Positions 29,843-39,094 of a DNA stretch of 64,000 nt are shown here, in pieces. Every line of letters begins with the position of its first letter. Positions within the stretch are counted from its first letter, which is position 1. Origin of the DNA: Saprospiraceae bacterium (GTDB lineage: Bacteria > Bacteroidota > Bacteroidia > Chitinophagales > Saprospiraceae); assembly GCA_022842725.1 (NCBI GenBank), contig JALHOZ010000009.1, forward strand, positions 79,365 to 143,364, in the 5' to 3' direction. Under the pieces are notes generated by a model. It had not been told where the DNA came from. It was given only the letters and a program-made list of their open reading frames with translations, and made no database searches. The position numbers and the translations under genes were made by a program.

Positions 29843-30403
29843 ATGTCACGAATTGGTAAAGCAATTATTAATGTTCCTTCAGGAGTTACCGTGGATGTAA
29901 CAAAAGGAAATGTCGTCACTGTAAAGGGATCTAAAGGAACGCTTGTAGAGCCTATTGACCCTGATTTGTCTGTATCATTGGAAGATGGCGTTCTGACCGT
30001 TTCCCGTCCTACAGAACAGAAAAGACATAAATCAGCTCATGGTCTTTACAGAGCGTTGATCAATAATATGGTTGAAGGTGTTTCTAGTGGTTTCAAAAAA
30101 CAACTTGAACTGATCGGAGTAGGGTACAGGGTATCCAATACTGATAATTTATTAGAGCTGACACTAGGATATTCTCACCCTATCTATTTTGAGATTCCTT
30201 CTGAATTGAAGCTGACAACCAAAATGGATAAAGGAGAGGCTCCGACAATTATCCTCGAAGGCGCTGACAAACAATTGCTCGGACAGGTTTGTGCCAAAAT
30301 CAGAAAGTATAGAAAACCAGAACCTTACAAAGGAAAAGGTATCAAGTTTACTGGTGAAGAGATTCGCAGAAAGGCTGGTAAAACTTCAGGTAAGAAAAAA
30401 TAA
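29843..30403 (+). CDS. rplF: 50S ribosomal protein L6
   Basis: 186 residues. MSRIGKAIINVPSGVTVDV, LYRALINNMVEGVSSGFKK and YRKPEPYKGKGIKFTGEEIRRKAGK are canonical. L6 lies near the sarcin-ricin loop and factor-binding site. Between rpsH and rplR as usual. Confidence 0.99.
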   Translation: MSRIGKAIINVPSGVTVDVTKGNVVTVKGSKGTLVEPIDPDLSVSLEDGVLTVSRPTEQKRHKSAHGLYRALINNMVEGVSSGFKKQLELIGVGYRVSNTDNLLELTLGYSHPIYFEIPSELKLTTKMDKGEAPTIILEGADKQLLGQVCAKIRKYRKPEPYKGKGIKFTGEEIRRKAGKTSGKKK

Positions 30404-30425
30404 ATCATAAAATATTCTTTGTAGA

Positions 30426-30770
30426 ATGAACACCAAAGCATATAATCGAAACAGAATTCATTTAAGAATTCGTAAAAGAATTACAGGAACAGCAACCAAA
30501 CCAAGGTTGTCGGTTTTCAGAAGTAATAAAAGTATATACTGCCAACTCATTGATGATGTTAACGGCGTAACTTTGGCAAGTGCTTCCTCAAAAGAATTTC
30601 CTGTAAAAGGTAATAAAGTAGAGCAATCTTCTCTTGTAGGCAAACAAATAGCCGTCAAAGCTATCAATCTGAATATCAGTAAAGTAGTTTTTGACAGAAG
30701 TGGATATTTGTATCATGGCAGAGTTAAAGCTCTTGCTGATGGTGCAAGAGATGGTGGTTTACAATTTTAA
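30426..30770 (+). CDS. rplR: 50S ribosomal protein L18
   Basis: 114 residues. [40 protein letters not shown] and [24 protein letters not shown] identify L18, which binds 5S rRNA together with L5. Twenty-one bases before rpsE. Confidence 0.99.
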   Translation: MNTKAYNRNRIHLRIRKRITGTATKPRLSVFRSNKSIYCQLIDDVNGVTLASASSKEFPVKGNKVEQSSLVGKQIAVKAINLNISKVVFDRSGYLYHGRVKALADGARDGGLQF

Positions 30771-30791
30771 TCAAGTTTTCAAGCATATAAT

Positions 30792-31304
30792 ATGTCAACA
30801 CAGAATAATTTAAAACCTTCTGAAACCGAATTAAAAGAAAAATTGGTCAATCTTGCAAGGGTTGCCAAGGTTACAAAAGGTGGTCGTACATTTAGTTTTT
30901 CTGCTCTCGTAGTTGTGGGTGATGAAAAGGGTACCATAGGCCACGGTTTAGGAAAAGCAAGAGACGTTTCAGAATCTATTCAGAAGGCTGTCGATGATGC
31001 AAAGAAAAATCTTGTTAAAGTTGTGTTGAACAAAACAACAGTTCCTCACGAACAAAAAGGGAAATTCGGAGCAGGTAAAGTTTTGATTAAGCCGGCTGCT
31101 GATGGTACGGGTGTTATTGCAGGTGGTGCCATGAGAGCTGTGCTTGAGATGGCTGGTGTTCACAACGTATTAGCAAAATCCCAGGGATCTTCCAATCCGC
31201 ATAACGTGGTAAAGGCGACCATTGATGCACTTTCAAAAATGAGAAGTGCACATAATGTTGCTAAAGACAGAGGAATCGATTTGTCTAAAGTTTTTGAAGG
31301 TTAA
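30792..31304 (+). CDS. rpsE: 30S ribosomal protein S5
   Basis: 170 residues. [40 protein letters not shown] and [21 protein letters not shown] are S5 signatures. S5 affects translational accuracy and spectinomycin response; the VTKGGR loop is intact. A 69-base gap with a small hairpin (ACCGT-TTA-ACGGT near 31324) precedes rpmD. Confidence 0.99.
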   Translation: MSTQNNLKPSETELKEKLVNLARVAKVTKGGRTFSFSALVVVGDEKGTIGHGLGKARDVSESIQKAVDDAKKNLVKVVLNKTTVPHEQKGKFGAGKVLIKPAADGTGVIAGGAMRAVLEMAGVHNVLAKSQGSSNPHNVVKATIDALSKMRSAHNVAKDRGIDLSKVFEG

Positions 31305-31373
31305 TATATCAAAGTTTTATGATGACCGTTTAACGGTGATGATAATCCGGTAATAAATTTAATTTATATCCAA

Positions 31374-31553
31374 ATGAAAAATATAAAAATCACTCAGGTT
31401 AGAAGTATTATCGATCAGAGTCAAAGGCAAAAAGATACAGTAAAGGCCCTGGGTCTTAGACGTATCAACGCCACCGTAATAAAAGAGGGTACACCCCAGA
31501 TTTTGGGAATGATTGCCAAGGTGAGACATCTGGTTACCATAGAAGAGATTTAA
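31374..31553 (+). CDS. rpmD: 50S ribosomal protein L30
   Basis: 59 residues, easily missed because it is short. It reads [16 protein letters not shown], then [18 protein letters not shown] and [15 protein letters not shown], the complete L30 fold, and lies between rpsE and rplO as in other spc operons. L30 is a non-essential 50S protein near 5S rRNA. Starts at the ATG after the 69-base gap and ends TAA, 29 bases before rplO. Confidence 0.97.
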   Translation: MKNIKITQVRSIIDQSQRQKDTVKALGLRRINATVIKEGTPQILGMIAKVRHLVTIEEI

Positions 31554-31582
31554 AGTATTAATTTACGATAAAAATAAGAATA

Positions 31583-32032
31583 ATGAACTTACATAGTTTA
31601 ACACCTGCAGCAGGATCCGTAAAAAACAAAAAAGGCAGAATCGGTAGAGGAGAAGGAAGTGGATCCGGAGGAACTGCAGGGAAAGGTCATAAAGGTGCTA
31701 AAGCGAGAACCGGATATAAATCAAAGAGAGCTTTCGAAGGTGGTCAGATGCCATTACAAATGCGTTTGCCTAAGAGAGGATTCAAAAATATAAACAGAGT
31801 GGAGTATATAGCTATGAATGTAGCAAGACTTCAGGAGATATTTGAGAATTATGGTTTGAAAGAGATTTCTAATAAATCTTTATATGAGGCAGGAATTATT
31901 CAAAAGAATGATCTTGTAAAAATATTAGGTAATGGAGAAATTTCTGCAGCACTTAATGTTCAGGTTGCCAACTTTTCAGCAACAGCCAAAACAAAAATTG
32001 AAGCAGCCGGTGGCTCAATAACTTCAAACTAA
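31583..32032 (+). CDS. rplO: 50S ribosomal protein L15
   Basis: 149 residues. MNLHSLTPAAGSVKNKKGRIGRG, GGTAGKGHKGAKARTGY, and GGQMPLQMRLPKRGFKN identify L15, a late-assembling 50S protein. Five bases separate its stop from the secY start, the classic pairing. Confidence 0.99.
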   Translation: MNLHSLTPAAGSVKNKKGRIGRGEGSGSGGTAGKGHKGAKARTGYKSKRAFEGGQMPLQMRLPKRGFKNINRVEYIAMNVARLQEIFENYGLKEISNKSLYEAGIIQKNDLVKILGNGEISAALNVQVANFSATAKTKIEAAGGSITSN

Positions 32033-32037
32033 TAAAC

Positions 32038-33405
32038 ATGAAGAAGTTTTTAGAAACGATACAAAATATCTGGAGTATTAAAGAGCTTAGGGATAAAATT
32101 TTATTTACCCTCATCGCTTTAGTTGTTTTTCGACTTGGCTCATTTATCGTTCTTCCCGGTGTAAATTATCAGGCTTTGGAGGCCAGCACTACAAGTGGAG
32201 GCACTAATGACCTTTTAAAATTGATCAACACTTTTACAGGAGGAGCTTTTAATATGGGCTCTATTTTTGCATTAGGGATTATGCCTTATATCACTGCTTC
32301 GATCATCGTACAATTACTTGGATTTGCTGTACCATACTTCCAGAAGTTGCAACAAAAAGAAGGTGAATCAGGTAGAAAAAGATTAAATCAAATAACCAGA
32401 TTTCTTACATTGTTTATAACATTGGTTCAGGGAAGTGGATATTTAGCTTATTTGAAAAGCCAGAATGGTGCTGTTGATACTTCTGTTCCAGACGGTGTAT
32501 TTTGGTTTTCAAATATGATTATCCTTTCAGCAGGTACAATTTTTGCTATGTGGTTGGGAGAAAAAATTACAGATAAAGGTATTGGAAACGGTATCTCCCT
32601 GTTGATTATGGTAGGTATCATTGCAGGGCTTCCTACAGCTTTTTTCTCAGAAGTTTTGGAACAATTCAACAGCAATATTATTTTGTTAATTCTTGAATTA
32701 GCGTTTTTTGTACTGGTTGTTTTAGCTACCATCCTTGTTGTTCAGGCAGTTCGTAAGATTCCTATTCAGGCAGCCAAAAAAATGGTTGGTAGAAGTGCAG
32801 GTGCTGTACCAAGTGCAGGTGCAAGAGATTTTATTAACCTTAAATTGAGTGCTGCAGGCGTAATGCCTATCATTTTTGCTCAGGCAATTATGTTCCTTCC
32901 GTTGACAGCAGCCCAGTGGGCAATGAATAATACAAATCAGCAAAGTGATCTTTTAATCAGTCTGAACGATTGGAAATCGCTTCCTTACAACATAATATTT
33001 TTCCTGTTAATTGTTGTATTTACATATGTTTATACTGCATTGATCGTAAATCCGCAACAATATGCTGAATATCTGAAAAGATCAAATGCCTTTATCCCGG
33101 GTATTAAACCTGGTCAGGATACACAAGACTATATTGATACTCTGACAACAAGAATCACATTACCAGGGGCTATTTTTATCGGGTTGATAGCAATATTGCC
33201 TGCGATAGTAGCTCTCGCCGGTGTTAACGACGCTTTTGCTATATTTTTCGGTGGAACTTCTTTATTGATATTGGTAGGTGTTGTTTTGGATACATTACAA
33301 CAAATAGAAAGTTATTTGTTGATGAGAAAGTATGATGGTTTGGTAAAATCCGGTCGGATTTCAGGTCGGGGTAGCCAAGGTATCACTATAGGATCAGGAA
33401 TATAA
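32038..33405 (+). CDS. secY: Protein translocase subunit SecY
   Basis: 455 residues with about ten hydrophobic segments. ELRDKILFTLIALVVFRLGSF is helix 1 and FNMGSIFALGIMPYITASIIVQLL the region of helix 2; NPQQYAEYLKRSNAFIPGIKPG is a typical cytoplasmic loop. SecY is the channel of the Sec translocon and the entry route for the lipoproteins, receptor and T9SS cargo in this window. Followed by map after 4 bases. Confidence 0.98.
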   Translation: MKKFLETIQNIWSIKELRDKILFTLIALVVFRLGSFIVLPGVNYQALEASTTSGGTNDLLKLINTFTGGAFNMGSIFALGIMPYITASIIVQLLGFAVPYFQKLQQKEGESGRKRLNQITRFLTLFITLVQGSGYLAYLKSQNGAVDTSVPDGVFWFSNMIILSAGTIFAMWLGEKITDKGIGNGISLLIMVGIIAGLPTAFFSEVLEQFNSNIILLILELAFFVLVVLATILVVQAVRKIPIQAAKKMVGRSAGAVPSAGARDFINLKLSAAGVMPIIFAQAIMFLPLTAAQWAMNNTNQQSDLLISLNDWKSLPYNIIFFLLIVVFTYVYTALIVNPQQYAEYLKRSNAFIPGIKPGQDTQDYIDTLTTRITLPGAIFIGLIAILPAIVALAGVNDAFAIFFGGTSLLILVGVVLDTLQQIESYLLMRKYDGLVKSGRISGRGSQGITIGSGI

Positions 33406-33409
33406 ATCA

Positions 33410-34207
33410 ATGGTTTTTTACAAAACAGATGAGGAAATAGAGTTATTACGCGAAAGCAATATTCTGGTTAGTAAAACTCTGGCTCATGTTGCGGGATTGT
33501 TAAAAGTAGGAATCACCGGAAAAATAATAGACAAAGCCGCGGAAGAATTTATAAGGGATCACGGAGGCGTTCCGGGATTCAAAGGTTACAGAGGATTTCC
33601 GGCAACACTTTGTTTATCAAAAAATAGTGAGGTCGTTCATGGAATACCAGATGATCATGTATTTACTGAAAATGATTTGTTGTCAGTAGATTGCGGAGTG
33701 ATCCTTAATGGTTTTTATGGTGATTCTGCATATTCGTTTGCTTTTAAAAATGTACCTGAAGAAGTACATGAGTTGATGAGAGTAACAAAAAAAGCTCTTT
33801 ATCTTGGTATTGAAAAGTGTGTTCCGGGAAACAGGATTGGTGACATTAGTTTTGCTATTCAACATTTTTGTGAAAGGGAAAATCCTTACGGTATTGTTCG
33901 TGAATTAGTGGGACATGGAATTGGAAGAAACCTTCATGAAGATCCGGAAGTACCAAATTTTGGTCAAAAAGGCAAAGGTCCTATGTTGAAAAGTGGGATG
34001 GTTATAGCAATTGAGCCAATGGTCAACTTAGGAGATCGGAGAGTAAAACAAGGAAATGATGGTTGGACTATTCTTACCAGAGATTCAAAACCTTCAGTTC
34101 ACTTCGAACATAGTGTAGCAGTTCGCGATTTTGGTTATGATATTTTATCAGATCATAGTTATATTGAAATTTCCATGAAAAATAATTCCGAAATACACTT
34201 TATTTAA
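33410..34207 (+). CDS. map: Type I methionine aminopeptidase
   Basis: 265 residues. The five metal ligands are visible: Asp in [17 protein letters not shown] (two Asp), His in [14 protein letters not shown], Glu in VIAIEPMV and Glu in HFEHSVAV; the substrate His is in [10 protein letters not shown]. It removes initiator Met from nascent chains. Placed between secY and infA as in many Bacteroidota and Firmicutes. Confidence 0.98.
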   Translation: MVFYKTDEEIELLRESNILVSKTLAHVAGLLKVGITGKIIDKAAEEFIRDHGGVPGFKGYRGFPATLCLSKNSEVVHGIPDDHVFTENDLLSVDCGVILNGFYGDSAYSFAFKNVPEEVHELMRVTKKALYLGIEKCVPGNRIGDISFAIQHFCERENPYGIVRELVGHGIGRNLHEDPEVPNFGQKGKGPMLKSGMVIAIEPMVNLGDRRVKQGNDGWTILTRDSKPSVHFEHSVAVRDFGYDILSDHSYIEISMKNNSEIHFI

Positions 34208-34242
34208 AAAATATTTCGGATATTTGCGCTCCAATTCAAAAA

Positions 34243-34461
34243 ATGGCAAAACAAGACCTCATAAAATTAGATGGAATAATCGAAGAAGCGCTTTCAAATG
34301 CTATGTTTCGTGTAAGATTAGAGAGTGGACACTTGATCACTGCAACCATTTCCGGAAAAATGCGAATGCATTATATCAGAATTTTGCCGGGCGATAAAGT
34401 AGCTGTAGAGATGTCTCCGTATGATTTGTCAAGAGGTAGAATTAATTATAGATATAAATAA
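34243..34461 (+). CDS. infA: Translation initiation factor IF-1
   Basis: 72 residues, the exact family length. [50 protein letters not shown] OB fold and [15 protein letters not shown] are canonical. IF-1 blocks the A site during initiation. The 35-base gap before it contains GATATTTG, one mismatch from a -7 box. Confidence 0.99.
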   Translation: MAKQDLIKLDGIIEEALSNAMFRVRLESGHLITATISGKMRMHYIRILPGDKVAVEMSPYDLSRGRINYRYK

Positions 34462-34479
34462 TAATTTAAACTTTTCGTC

Positions 34480-34596
34480 ATGAAAGTTACAACATCCATA
34501 AAAAAGAGATCTGCAGAGTGTAAGATCGTAAGAAGAAAAGGGAAACTTTATATTATAAATAAAAAGAATCCTAAGTTTAAACAAAGACAAGGTTAA
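34480..34596 (+). CDS. rpmJ: 50S ribosomal protein L36, zinc-less form
   Basis: 38 residues: [19 protein letters not shown], then [19 protein letters not shown]. The position between infA and rpsM and the ending KFKQRQG identify L36. Of the Cys/Cys/Cys/His zinc ligands only one Cys (SAEC) remains; the others are Ser, Asn and Phe, so this is the C-minus form. No second rpmJ copy is in the window. Confidence 0.97.
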   Translation: MKVTTSIKKRSAECKIVRRKGKLYIINKKNPKFKQRQG

Positions 34597-34607
34597 TAAT
34601 ATATAAT

Positions 34608-34985
34608 ATGGCACGTATTGCTGGAGTAGATTTACCAAGAAACAAAAGAGGCGTTATAGGTTTAACTTATATTTACGGTATAGGTAGAACATTGGCATCT
34701 CAAATTTTAAATGCAGCCGGTGTATCCGAACAAACCAAAATACAGGATTGGTCAGATGACAACATTAAATTTATCTCGAAGTATATTCAGGATGAGTTTA
34801 AAGTTGAAGGTGAGTTAAGAAGTGAGGTCCAATTAAGTATCAAACGTCTGATGGATATTGCTTGTTACAGAGGACTCAGACACAGAAAAGGTTTACCTGT
34901 GAGAGGTCAGAGTACCAAAACGAATGCTAGAACGCGAAAAGGGAAAAAGAAAACTGTAGCTAATAAAAAGAAGGTAACTAAATAA
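34608..34985 (+). CDS. rpsM: 30S ribosomal protein S13
   Basis: 125 residues. [55 protein letters not shown] are canonical S13 stretches. S13 forms a bridge to the 50S subunit and contacts P-site tRNA. First gene of the alpha segment, 11 bases after rpmJ. Confidence 0.99.
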   Translation: MARIAGVDLPRNKRGVIGLTYIYGIGRTLASQILNAAGVSEQTKIQDWSDDNIKFISKYIQDEFKVEGELRSEVQLSIKRLMDIACYRGLRHRKGLPVRGQSTKTNARTRKGKKKTVANKKKVTK

Positions 34986-35003
34986 TCATTAATCCAACGC
35001 AGT

Positions 35004-35390
35004 ATGGCAAAAGGTAAAAAAATCAAAAAGCGTAATGTAAAAGTTGAATCCGAAGGGTTAGCTTTTATTCATGCCTCTTTTAATAATATAATCATTTCGT
35101 TGACCAATAAAGCAGGGCAGGTTATTTCCTGGGGTTCAGCTGGGAAGTCAGGTTTCCGTGGATCAAAAAAGAATACACCCTATGCAGCTCAGATGGCTGC
35201 GAACAGTGCTTCTCAGACTGCTTATGAAGCTGGCTTAAGGAACGTTGAAGTTTTTGTAAAAGGTCCTGGTGCTGGTAGAGAATCTGCGATAAGAGCGATT
35301 GATACTTCCGGAATCAGGGTAGTTAAAATTAAGGATATGACTCCAGTTCCTCATAACGGATGTCGTCCTCCTAAGAAAAGAAGAGTTTAA
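35004..35390 (+). CDS. rpsK: 30S ribosomal protein S11
   Basis: 128 residues. [42 protein letters not shown] and [18 protein letters not shown] are canonical S11. It lies on the platform near the E site and the Shine-Dalgarno/anti-SD region. Twenty bases before rpsD. Confidence 0.99.
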   Translation: MAKGKKIKKRNVKVESEGLAFIHASFNNIIISLTNKAGQVISWGSAGKSGFRGSKKNTPYAAQMAANSASQTAYEAGLRNVEVFVKGPGAGRESAIRAIDTSGIRVVKIKDMTPVPHNGCRPPKKRRV

Positions 35391-35410
35391 TTTAATAAAT
35401 CCATAGTCTA

Positions 35411-36022
35411 ATGGCAAGATATACAGGACCTACCACTAAAAAAGCACGTGCTTTTGGTGAAGCTATATATGGTTACGACAAAGCATACGAAAAAAGAAAA
35501 TATCCTCCTGGTCAACATGGTCAGACGAGGAAGCGGAAGCAGAGGAGTGACTACGCTGTCCAATTAAATGAAAAACAAAAGGTTAAATATACCTACGGTG
35601 TTCTGGAGCGTCAGTTTCGTAATTTGTTTGAAAAAGCAGCCGCAAAAAGTGGTGTTACAGGCGAGATTTTGTTGCAATTATTGGAGTCAAGATTAGATAA
35701 CGTAATTTTCAGAATGGGAATTGCAAAATCGAGAAGATCTGCCAGACAATTGGTAACCCACAAACATATACTGGTAGACGGAATTTTAACAAATATTCCT
35801 TCTTTATTGCTAAAGCCGGGACAAGTAGTTTCCGTAAGAGGAAAATCCAGAAATATGGATATTATTCAGGCTAATGTACATTCTAAAAAAGATGTACGTC
35901 ATTACGGTTGGATCGAATTCAACAGTGAAAAAATGGAAGGCAGATATCTGGCACATCCTGAAAGAGAAAAGATACCTGAAAATATCAACGAACAGTTGAT
36001 CGTAGAATTGTATTCAAAATAA
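35411..36022 (+). CDS. rpsD: 30S ribosomal protein S4
   Basis: 203 residues. [39 protein letters not shown] and the S4 domain [23 protein letters not shown] identify S4, a primary assembly protein and mRNA helicase component; in E. coli it represses the alpha operon. A hairpin follows its stop before rpoA. Confidence 0.99.
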   Translation: MARYTGPTTKKARAFGEAIYGYDKAYEKRKYPPGQHGQTRKRKQRSDYAVQLNEKQKVKYTYGVLERQFRNLFEKAAAKSGVTGEILLQLLESRLDNVIFRMGIAKSRRSARQLVTHKHILVDGILTNIPSLLLKPGQVVSVRGKSRNMDIIQANVHSKKDVRHYGWIEFNSEKMEGRYLAHPEREKIPENINEQLIVELYSK

Positions 36023-36029
36023 TACAAAT

Positions 36030-36062
36030 GGCTGCTTTGGTTTCGAAGCGGCCTTATTTTCT
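36030..36062 (+). terminator. Terminator-like hairpin between rpsD and rpoA
   Basis: Arms GGCTGCTT (36030-36037) and AAGCGGCC (36046-36053) pair with one G-U, loop of 8, followed by TTATTTTCTTT. It lies within the 65-base rpsD-rpoA gap, so it may attenuate rather than fully stop transcription. Confidence 0.5.
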
Positions 36063-36087
36063 TTATATTATTTTATAAATTTTATAT

Positions 36088-37086
36088 ATGAGCATTTTAA
36101 ATTTTCAAAAACCTGATAAAATCCTTCTTCAAAAAGCTGACGATTTTGATGGAGTTTTTGAGTTTAAGCCTCTTGAACCCGGTTTCGGACAAACAATCGG
36201 TAATTCTTTAAGAAGAATTTTATTGTCGTCTCTTGAGGGTTATGCAATTTCAGCGGTACGTGTTGCCGGAGTTGATCATGAGTTTTCGACGATTAAAGGT
36301 GTAGTTGAAGATGTGGTTGATATCGTATTAAACATGAAGCAAATTCGATTAAAACCGGTCAATGTTACCGAAGGAAGTGAAGAAGAAAAAATATATGTTA
36401 CAGTTAGCGGTAAAGATGAATTTGTTGCCGGTGATATAGAATCAAATACAAACATTTTTAAAGTGATGAATCCTGACCTTCACATTTGCACCATGGAGCC
36501 AAATGTCAGTCTGGAAATTGAATTTACAATAACAAAAGGACGTGGATACGTACCGGCTGATGAAAACCTACCTAAAGATGCTCCAATAGGGGTTATTCCT
36601 ATTGACGCTATCTATACACCTATCAAAAAGGTTTCTTACAAAGTTGAAAATACCCGGGTTGGTCAAAGAACCGACTACGAAAAATTGACTATAGAGTTGA
36701 AAACAGATGGTACCATTCATCCTGAAATTGCTCTTAAAGATGCATCTAGAATCATGATTCAACATTTGATGTTGATTACTGATGAAAATATAACATTCAA
36801 TGATGCTACTTCCCGTGAGGATAGTATTGTTGACGAACATATTCTTCATATGAGAAAGTTGTTAAAAACTTCTCTGGAAGATCTAGATTTGTCAGTTCGT
36901 GCTTATAACTGTCTAAAAGCAGCAAAAATCAATTCATTGGGTGAAGTGGTTAAATTTGATATGCACGAATTGTTGAAATTCAGAAACTTTGGTAAAAAGT
37001 CTTTGGTAGAGATCGAAGAGTTATTACAAACAAAAGGTCTTACTTTTGGTATGGACCTTTCCAAATATAAATTGGACGAAGAATAA
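36088..37086 (+). CDS. rpoA: DNA-directed RNA polymerase subunit alpha
   Basis: 332 residues. FEFKPLEPGFGQTIGNSLRRILLSSLEG is the dimerisation signature of the N-terminal domain; the C-terminal domain (about 265-325) has LSVRAYNCLKAAKINSLGEVVKF and NFGKKSLVEIEELL. The alpha subunit nucleates RNAP assembly and contacts UP elements and regulators. A 109-base structured gap separates it from rplQ. Confidence 0.99.
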   Translation: MSILNFQKPDKILLQKADDFDGVFEFKPLEPGFGQTIGNSLRRILLSSLEGYAISAVRVAGVDHEFSTIKGVVEDVVDIVLNMKQIRLKPVNVTEGSEEEKIYVTVSGKDEFVAGDIESNTNIFKVMNPDLHICTMEPNVSLEIEFTITKGRGYVPADENLPKDAPIGVIPIDAIYTPIKKVSYKVENTRVGQRTDYEKLTIELKTDGTIHPEIALKDASRIMIQHLMLITDENITFNDATSREDSIVDEHILHMRKLLKTSLEDLDLSVRAYNCLKAAKINSLGEVVKFDMHELLKFRNFGKKSLVEIEELLQTKGLTFGMDLSKYKLDEE

Positions 37087-37195
37087 ATCATCGCGACCCG
37101 TATAACGGATTTTATTATTAATGGCATAAACCATCGCTGAGGACTCCAGGTCGCACATGAGATACAGCGAAGTGTGATGCGAAACTTTTTATATA
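37087..37195 (+). promoter_or_regulatory. Structured rpoA-rplQ spacer
   Basis: A 109-base non-coding gap, longer than nearly every other in the cluster. Outer arms GCGACC (37093-37098) and GGTCGC (37149-37154) could close a domain containing the small hairpin CCGT-ATA-ACGG (37098-37108). It could be a leader, a processing site or an rRNA-mimic for a ribosomal protein; this is inference. Confidence 0.35.
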
Positions 37196-37699
37196 ATGAG
37201 ACACGGTAAAAAATTCAACCATTTAGGTAGAAAAAAAGGCCACAGAGAAGCCTTGCTAAAAAATCTTGCTCAATCTTTGATTGAACATAAAAGAATCACT
37301 ACAACATTGGCAAAAGCAAAAGCTTTGCGTTCATATGTTGAACCTATTATCACTAAGTCAAAAGACAATACAACCCACTCAAGAAGGATTGTTTTCGGTT
37401 ATCTTCAAAGCAAAGAAGCTGTCAAAGAATTATTTGACGTAATTGCAGAAAAAGTTGCAGACAGACCAGGAGGGTATTGCAGGGTTCTTAAAACCGGATT
37501 CAGACAAGGAGACGGTGCGGAAACAGCAATGATTGAACTGGTTGACTACAACACAGTAATGACTGCAAAAACTGCAAAAGCAGGCTCTACAAGAAGAAGC
37601 AGAAGACGTGGCAAAGGAGGTAGCGAAGCAGGTATAGCCGCAGCTGGCGTAGCTACTGCAGCAGTAGCTGGTGTAACCGGCCAATCAGAAGAGGAATAA
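37196..37699 (+). CDS. rplQ: 50S ribosomal protein L17 with C-terminal extension
   Basis: 167 residues against about 120-127 in E. coli. [21 protein letters not shown] and [24 protein letters not shown] are canonical. After about residue 120 comes a low-complexity Lys/Arg then Ala/Gly/Val-rich tail ([21 protein letters not shown]) ending in SEEE. Last gene of the cluster; a strong terminator follows 26 bases after the stop. Confidence 0.98.
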   Translation: MRHGKKFNHLGRKKGHREALLKNLAQSLIEHKRITTTLAKAKALRSYVEPIITKSKDNTTHSRRIVFGYLQSKEAVKELFDVIAEKVADRPGGYCRVLKTGFRQGDGAETAMIELVDYNTVMTAKTAKAGSTRRSRRRGKGGSEAGIAAAGVATAAVAGVTGQSEEE

Positions 37700-37725
37700 T
37701 ATAAGGATTTCCTTAAAAAAATAGC

Positions 37726-37761
37726 AGGCCCGGAATTGTATAATTTCGGGCCTTTTTTTTT
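37726..37761 (+). terminator. Rho-independent terminator ending the ribosomal cluster
   Basis: A 12-base stem, AGGCCCGGAATT (37726-37737) with AATTTCGGGCCT (37742-37753) and one G-U pair, 4-base loop, followed by nine T's. Placed 26 bases after rplQ. Confidence 0.92.
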
Positions 37762-37876
37762 AGAATAGGTTTAAGTGCTTTTCAATCCAACCTAAATGTA
37801 AAGTGGTACAGTTTCGCTGAACTTTACTGAAAGTTTCAGAAACAATTTGCAAATGTTCTGTTTGTAAAAAAGTTTG

Positions 37877-37884
37877 TATCTTTG
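37877..37884 (+). promoter_or_regulatory. -7 box before mnmA
   Basis: TATCTTTG followed by TAC matches the Bacteroidota -7 consensus and lies 22 bases before the mnmA ATG. No clean -33 at the usual distance; the nearest TTTG elements are 12 and 27 bases away. Confidence 0.5.
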
Positions 37885-37906
37885 TACCTGATTTCATTAA
37901 ATAAAA

Positions 37907-39016
37907 ATGAGTAAAAAAGGAAGGGTTTTAGTAGCCATGAGTGGAGGTATTGACAGTACAGTTGCTGCTATGATGCTTCACGAAGAAGGATATGAAGTAG
38001 TCGGAATCACCATGAAGACATGGGATTATGCCGGCTCCGGGGGATCAAAAAAAGAAACCGGTTGTTGTTCTCTGGATTCGATTAATGATGCCCGACAAGT
38101 TGCCGTTAATATGGGGTTTCACCATTTTATTATCGATATACGGGACGAATTCGGGGACTATGTCATTGATAATTTTGTAGAAGAATACATTGCCGGCCGT
38201 ACTCCCAATCCTTGTGTATTATGTAATACTCATATTAAATGGAGTGCCCTGCTGAAACGGGCTGACGCAATGGATTGTGAATTTATTGCTACAGGTCATT
38301 ACGCAGTTATTCATGAAAAAAATGGCCGCAGTTTCATTTCCAAAGGAAAAGATGATAGAAAAGATCAATCCTATGTTTTGTGGGGTTTGACTCAGGAGTG
38401 TCTCAACAGAAGTTATTTTCCTTTGGGGAATTACACCAAACCTGAAATCCGGCAAATGGCAAAAGATTTTGGGTATGAAGAGCTGTCGAAAAAGGCTGAA
38501 TCTTATGAAATATGTTTTGTGCCCGATAATGATTATCGTGGTTTTTTAAAAAGAAGAGTTCCCGGTTTGGAAGAAAAAGTGATGGGAGGAACATTTATAA
38601 ATGCTGCAGGTGACGTATTAGGAACCCACGAAGGGTATCCTTTCTATACCATTGGACAAAGAAAAGGCCTGGGTGGCGGATTTAAAGTTCCTATGTTTGT
38701 AACAGAAATCATTCCTGAAACCAATACGGTGGTTTTGGGTGAAGTTGACGAATTGATCAAAAATACAATGTCTGTTGGCAAACTGAATTGGATGAAATAT
38801 GAATCTGTACCTGATGGTTTTGAAGCAACGACACAAGTCAGATATAATGACAAAGGTGTCATGGCTTCATTACATCCTGAAGATCAATCAGTCGAAGTTT
38901 CATTTTTCGCGCCCGTGAAAGGTATTGCTCCCGGTCAGTCTGCTGTATTTTATGAAGGCGACGATGTCGTGGGAGGCGGAATTATCCAAAAAAACAAACC
39001 GAATTTACTTTTTTAA
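37907..39016 (+). CDS. mnmA: tRNA-specific 2-thiouridylase MnmA
   Basis: 369 residues, normal length. The PP-loop VAMSGGIDSTVAAMML binds ATP; the catalytic nucleophile is the Cys in PNPCVLCNTHIKW and the partner Cys is in SYEICFVPDNDYRGFL; GQRKGLGGGFKVPMFVTEI is the beta-barrel linker. It thiolates U34 of tRNAs for Lys, Glu and Gln. The gene opens a short plus-strand group with a lipoprotein and rimM. Confidence 0.97.
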   Translation: MSKKGRVLVAMSGGIDSTVAAMMLHEEGYEVVGITMKTWDYAGSGGSKKETGCCSLDSINDARQVAVNMGFHHFIIDIRDEFGDYVIDNFVEEYIAGRTPNPCVLCNTHIKWSALLKRADAMDCEFIATGHYAVIHEKNGRSFISKGKDDRKDQSYVLWGLTQECLNRSYFPLGNYTKPEIRQMAKDFGYEELSKKAESYEICFVPDNDYRGFLKRRVPGLEEKVMGGTFINAAGDVLGTHEGYPFYTIGQRKGLGGGFKVPMFVTEIIPETNTVVLGEVDELIKNTMSVGKLNWMKYESVPDGFEATTQVRYNDKGVMASLHPEDQSVEVSFFAPVKGIAPGQSAVFYEGDDVVGGGIIQKNKPNLLF

Positions 39017-39094
39017 ATTAAGAAAATTTATAATGTATAATACATTGAACAATAATTCTGCTTTTTTTTCATTATTATGAATAAATAAGATGAT

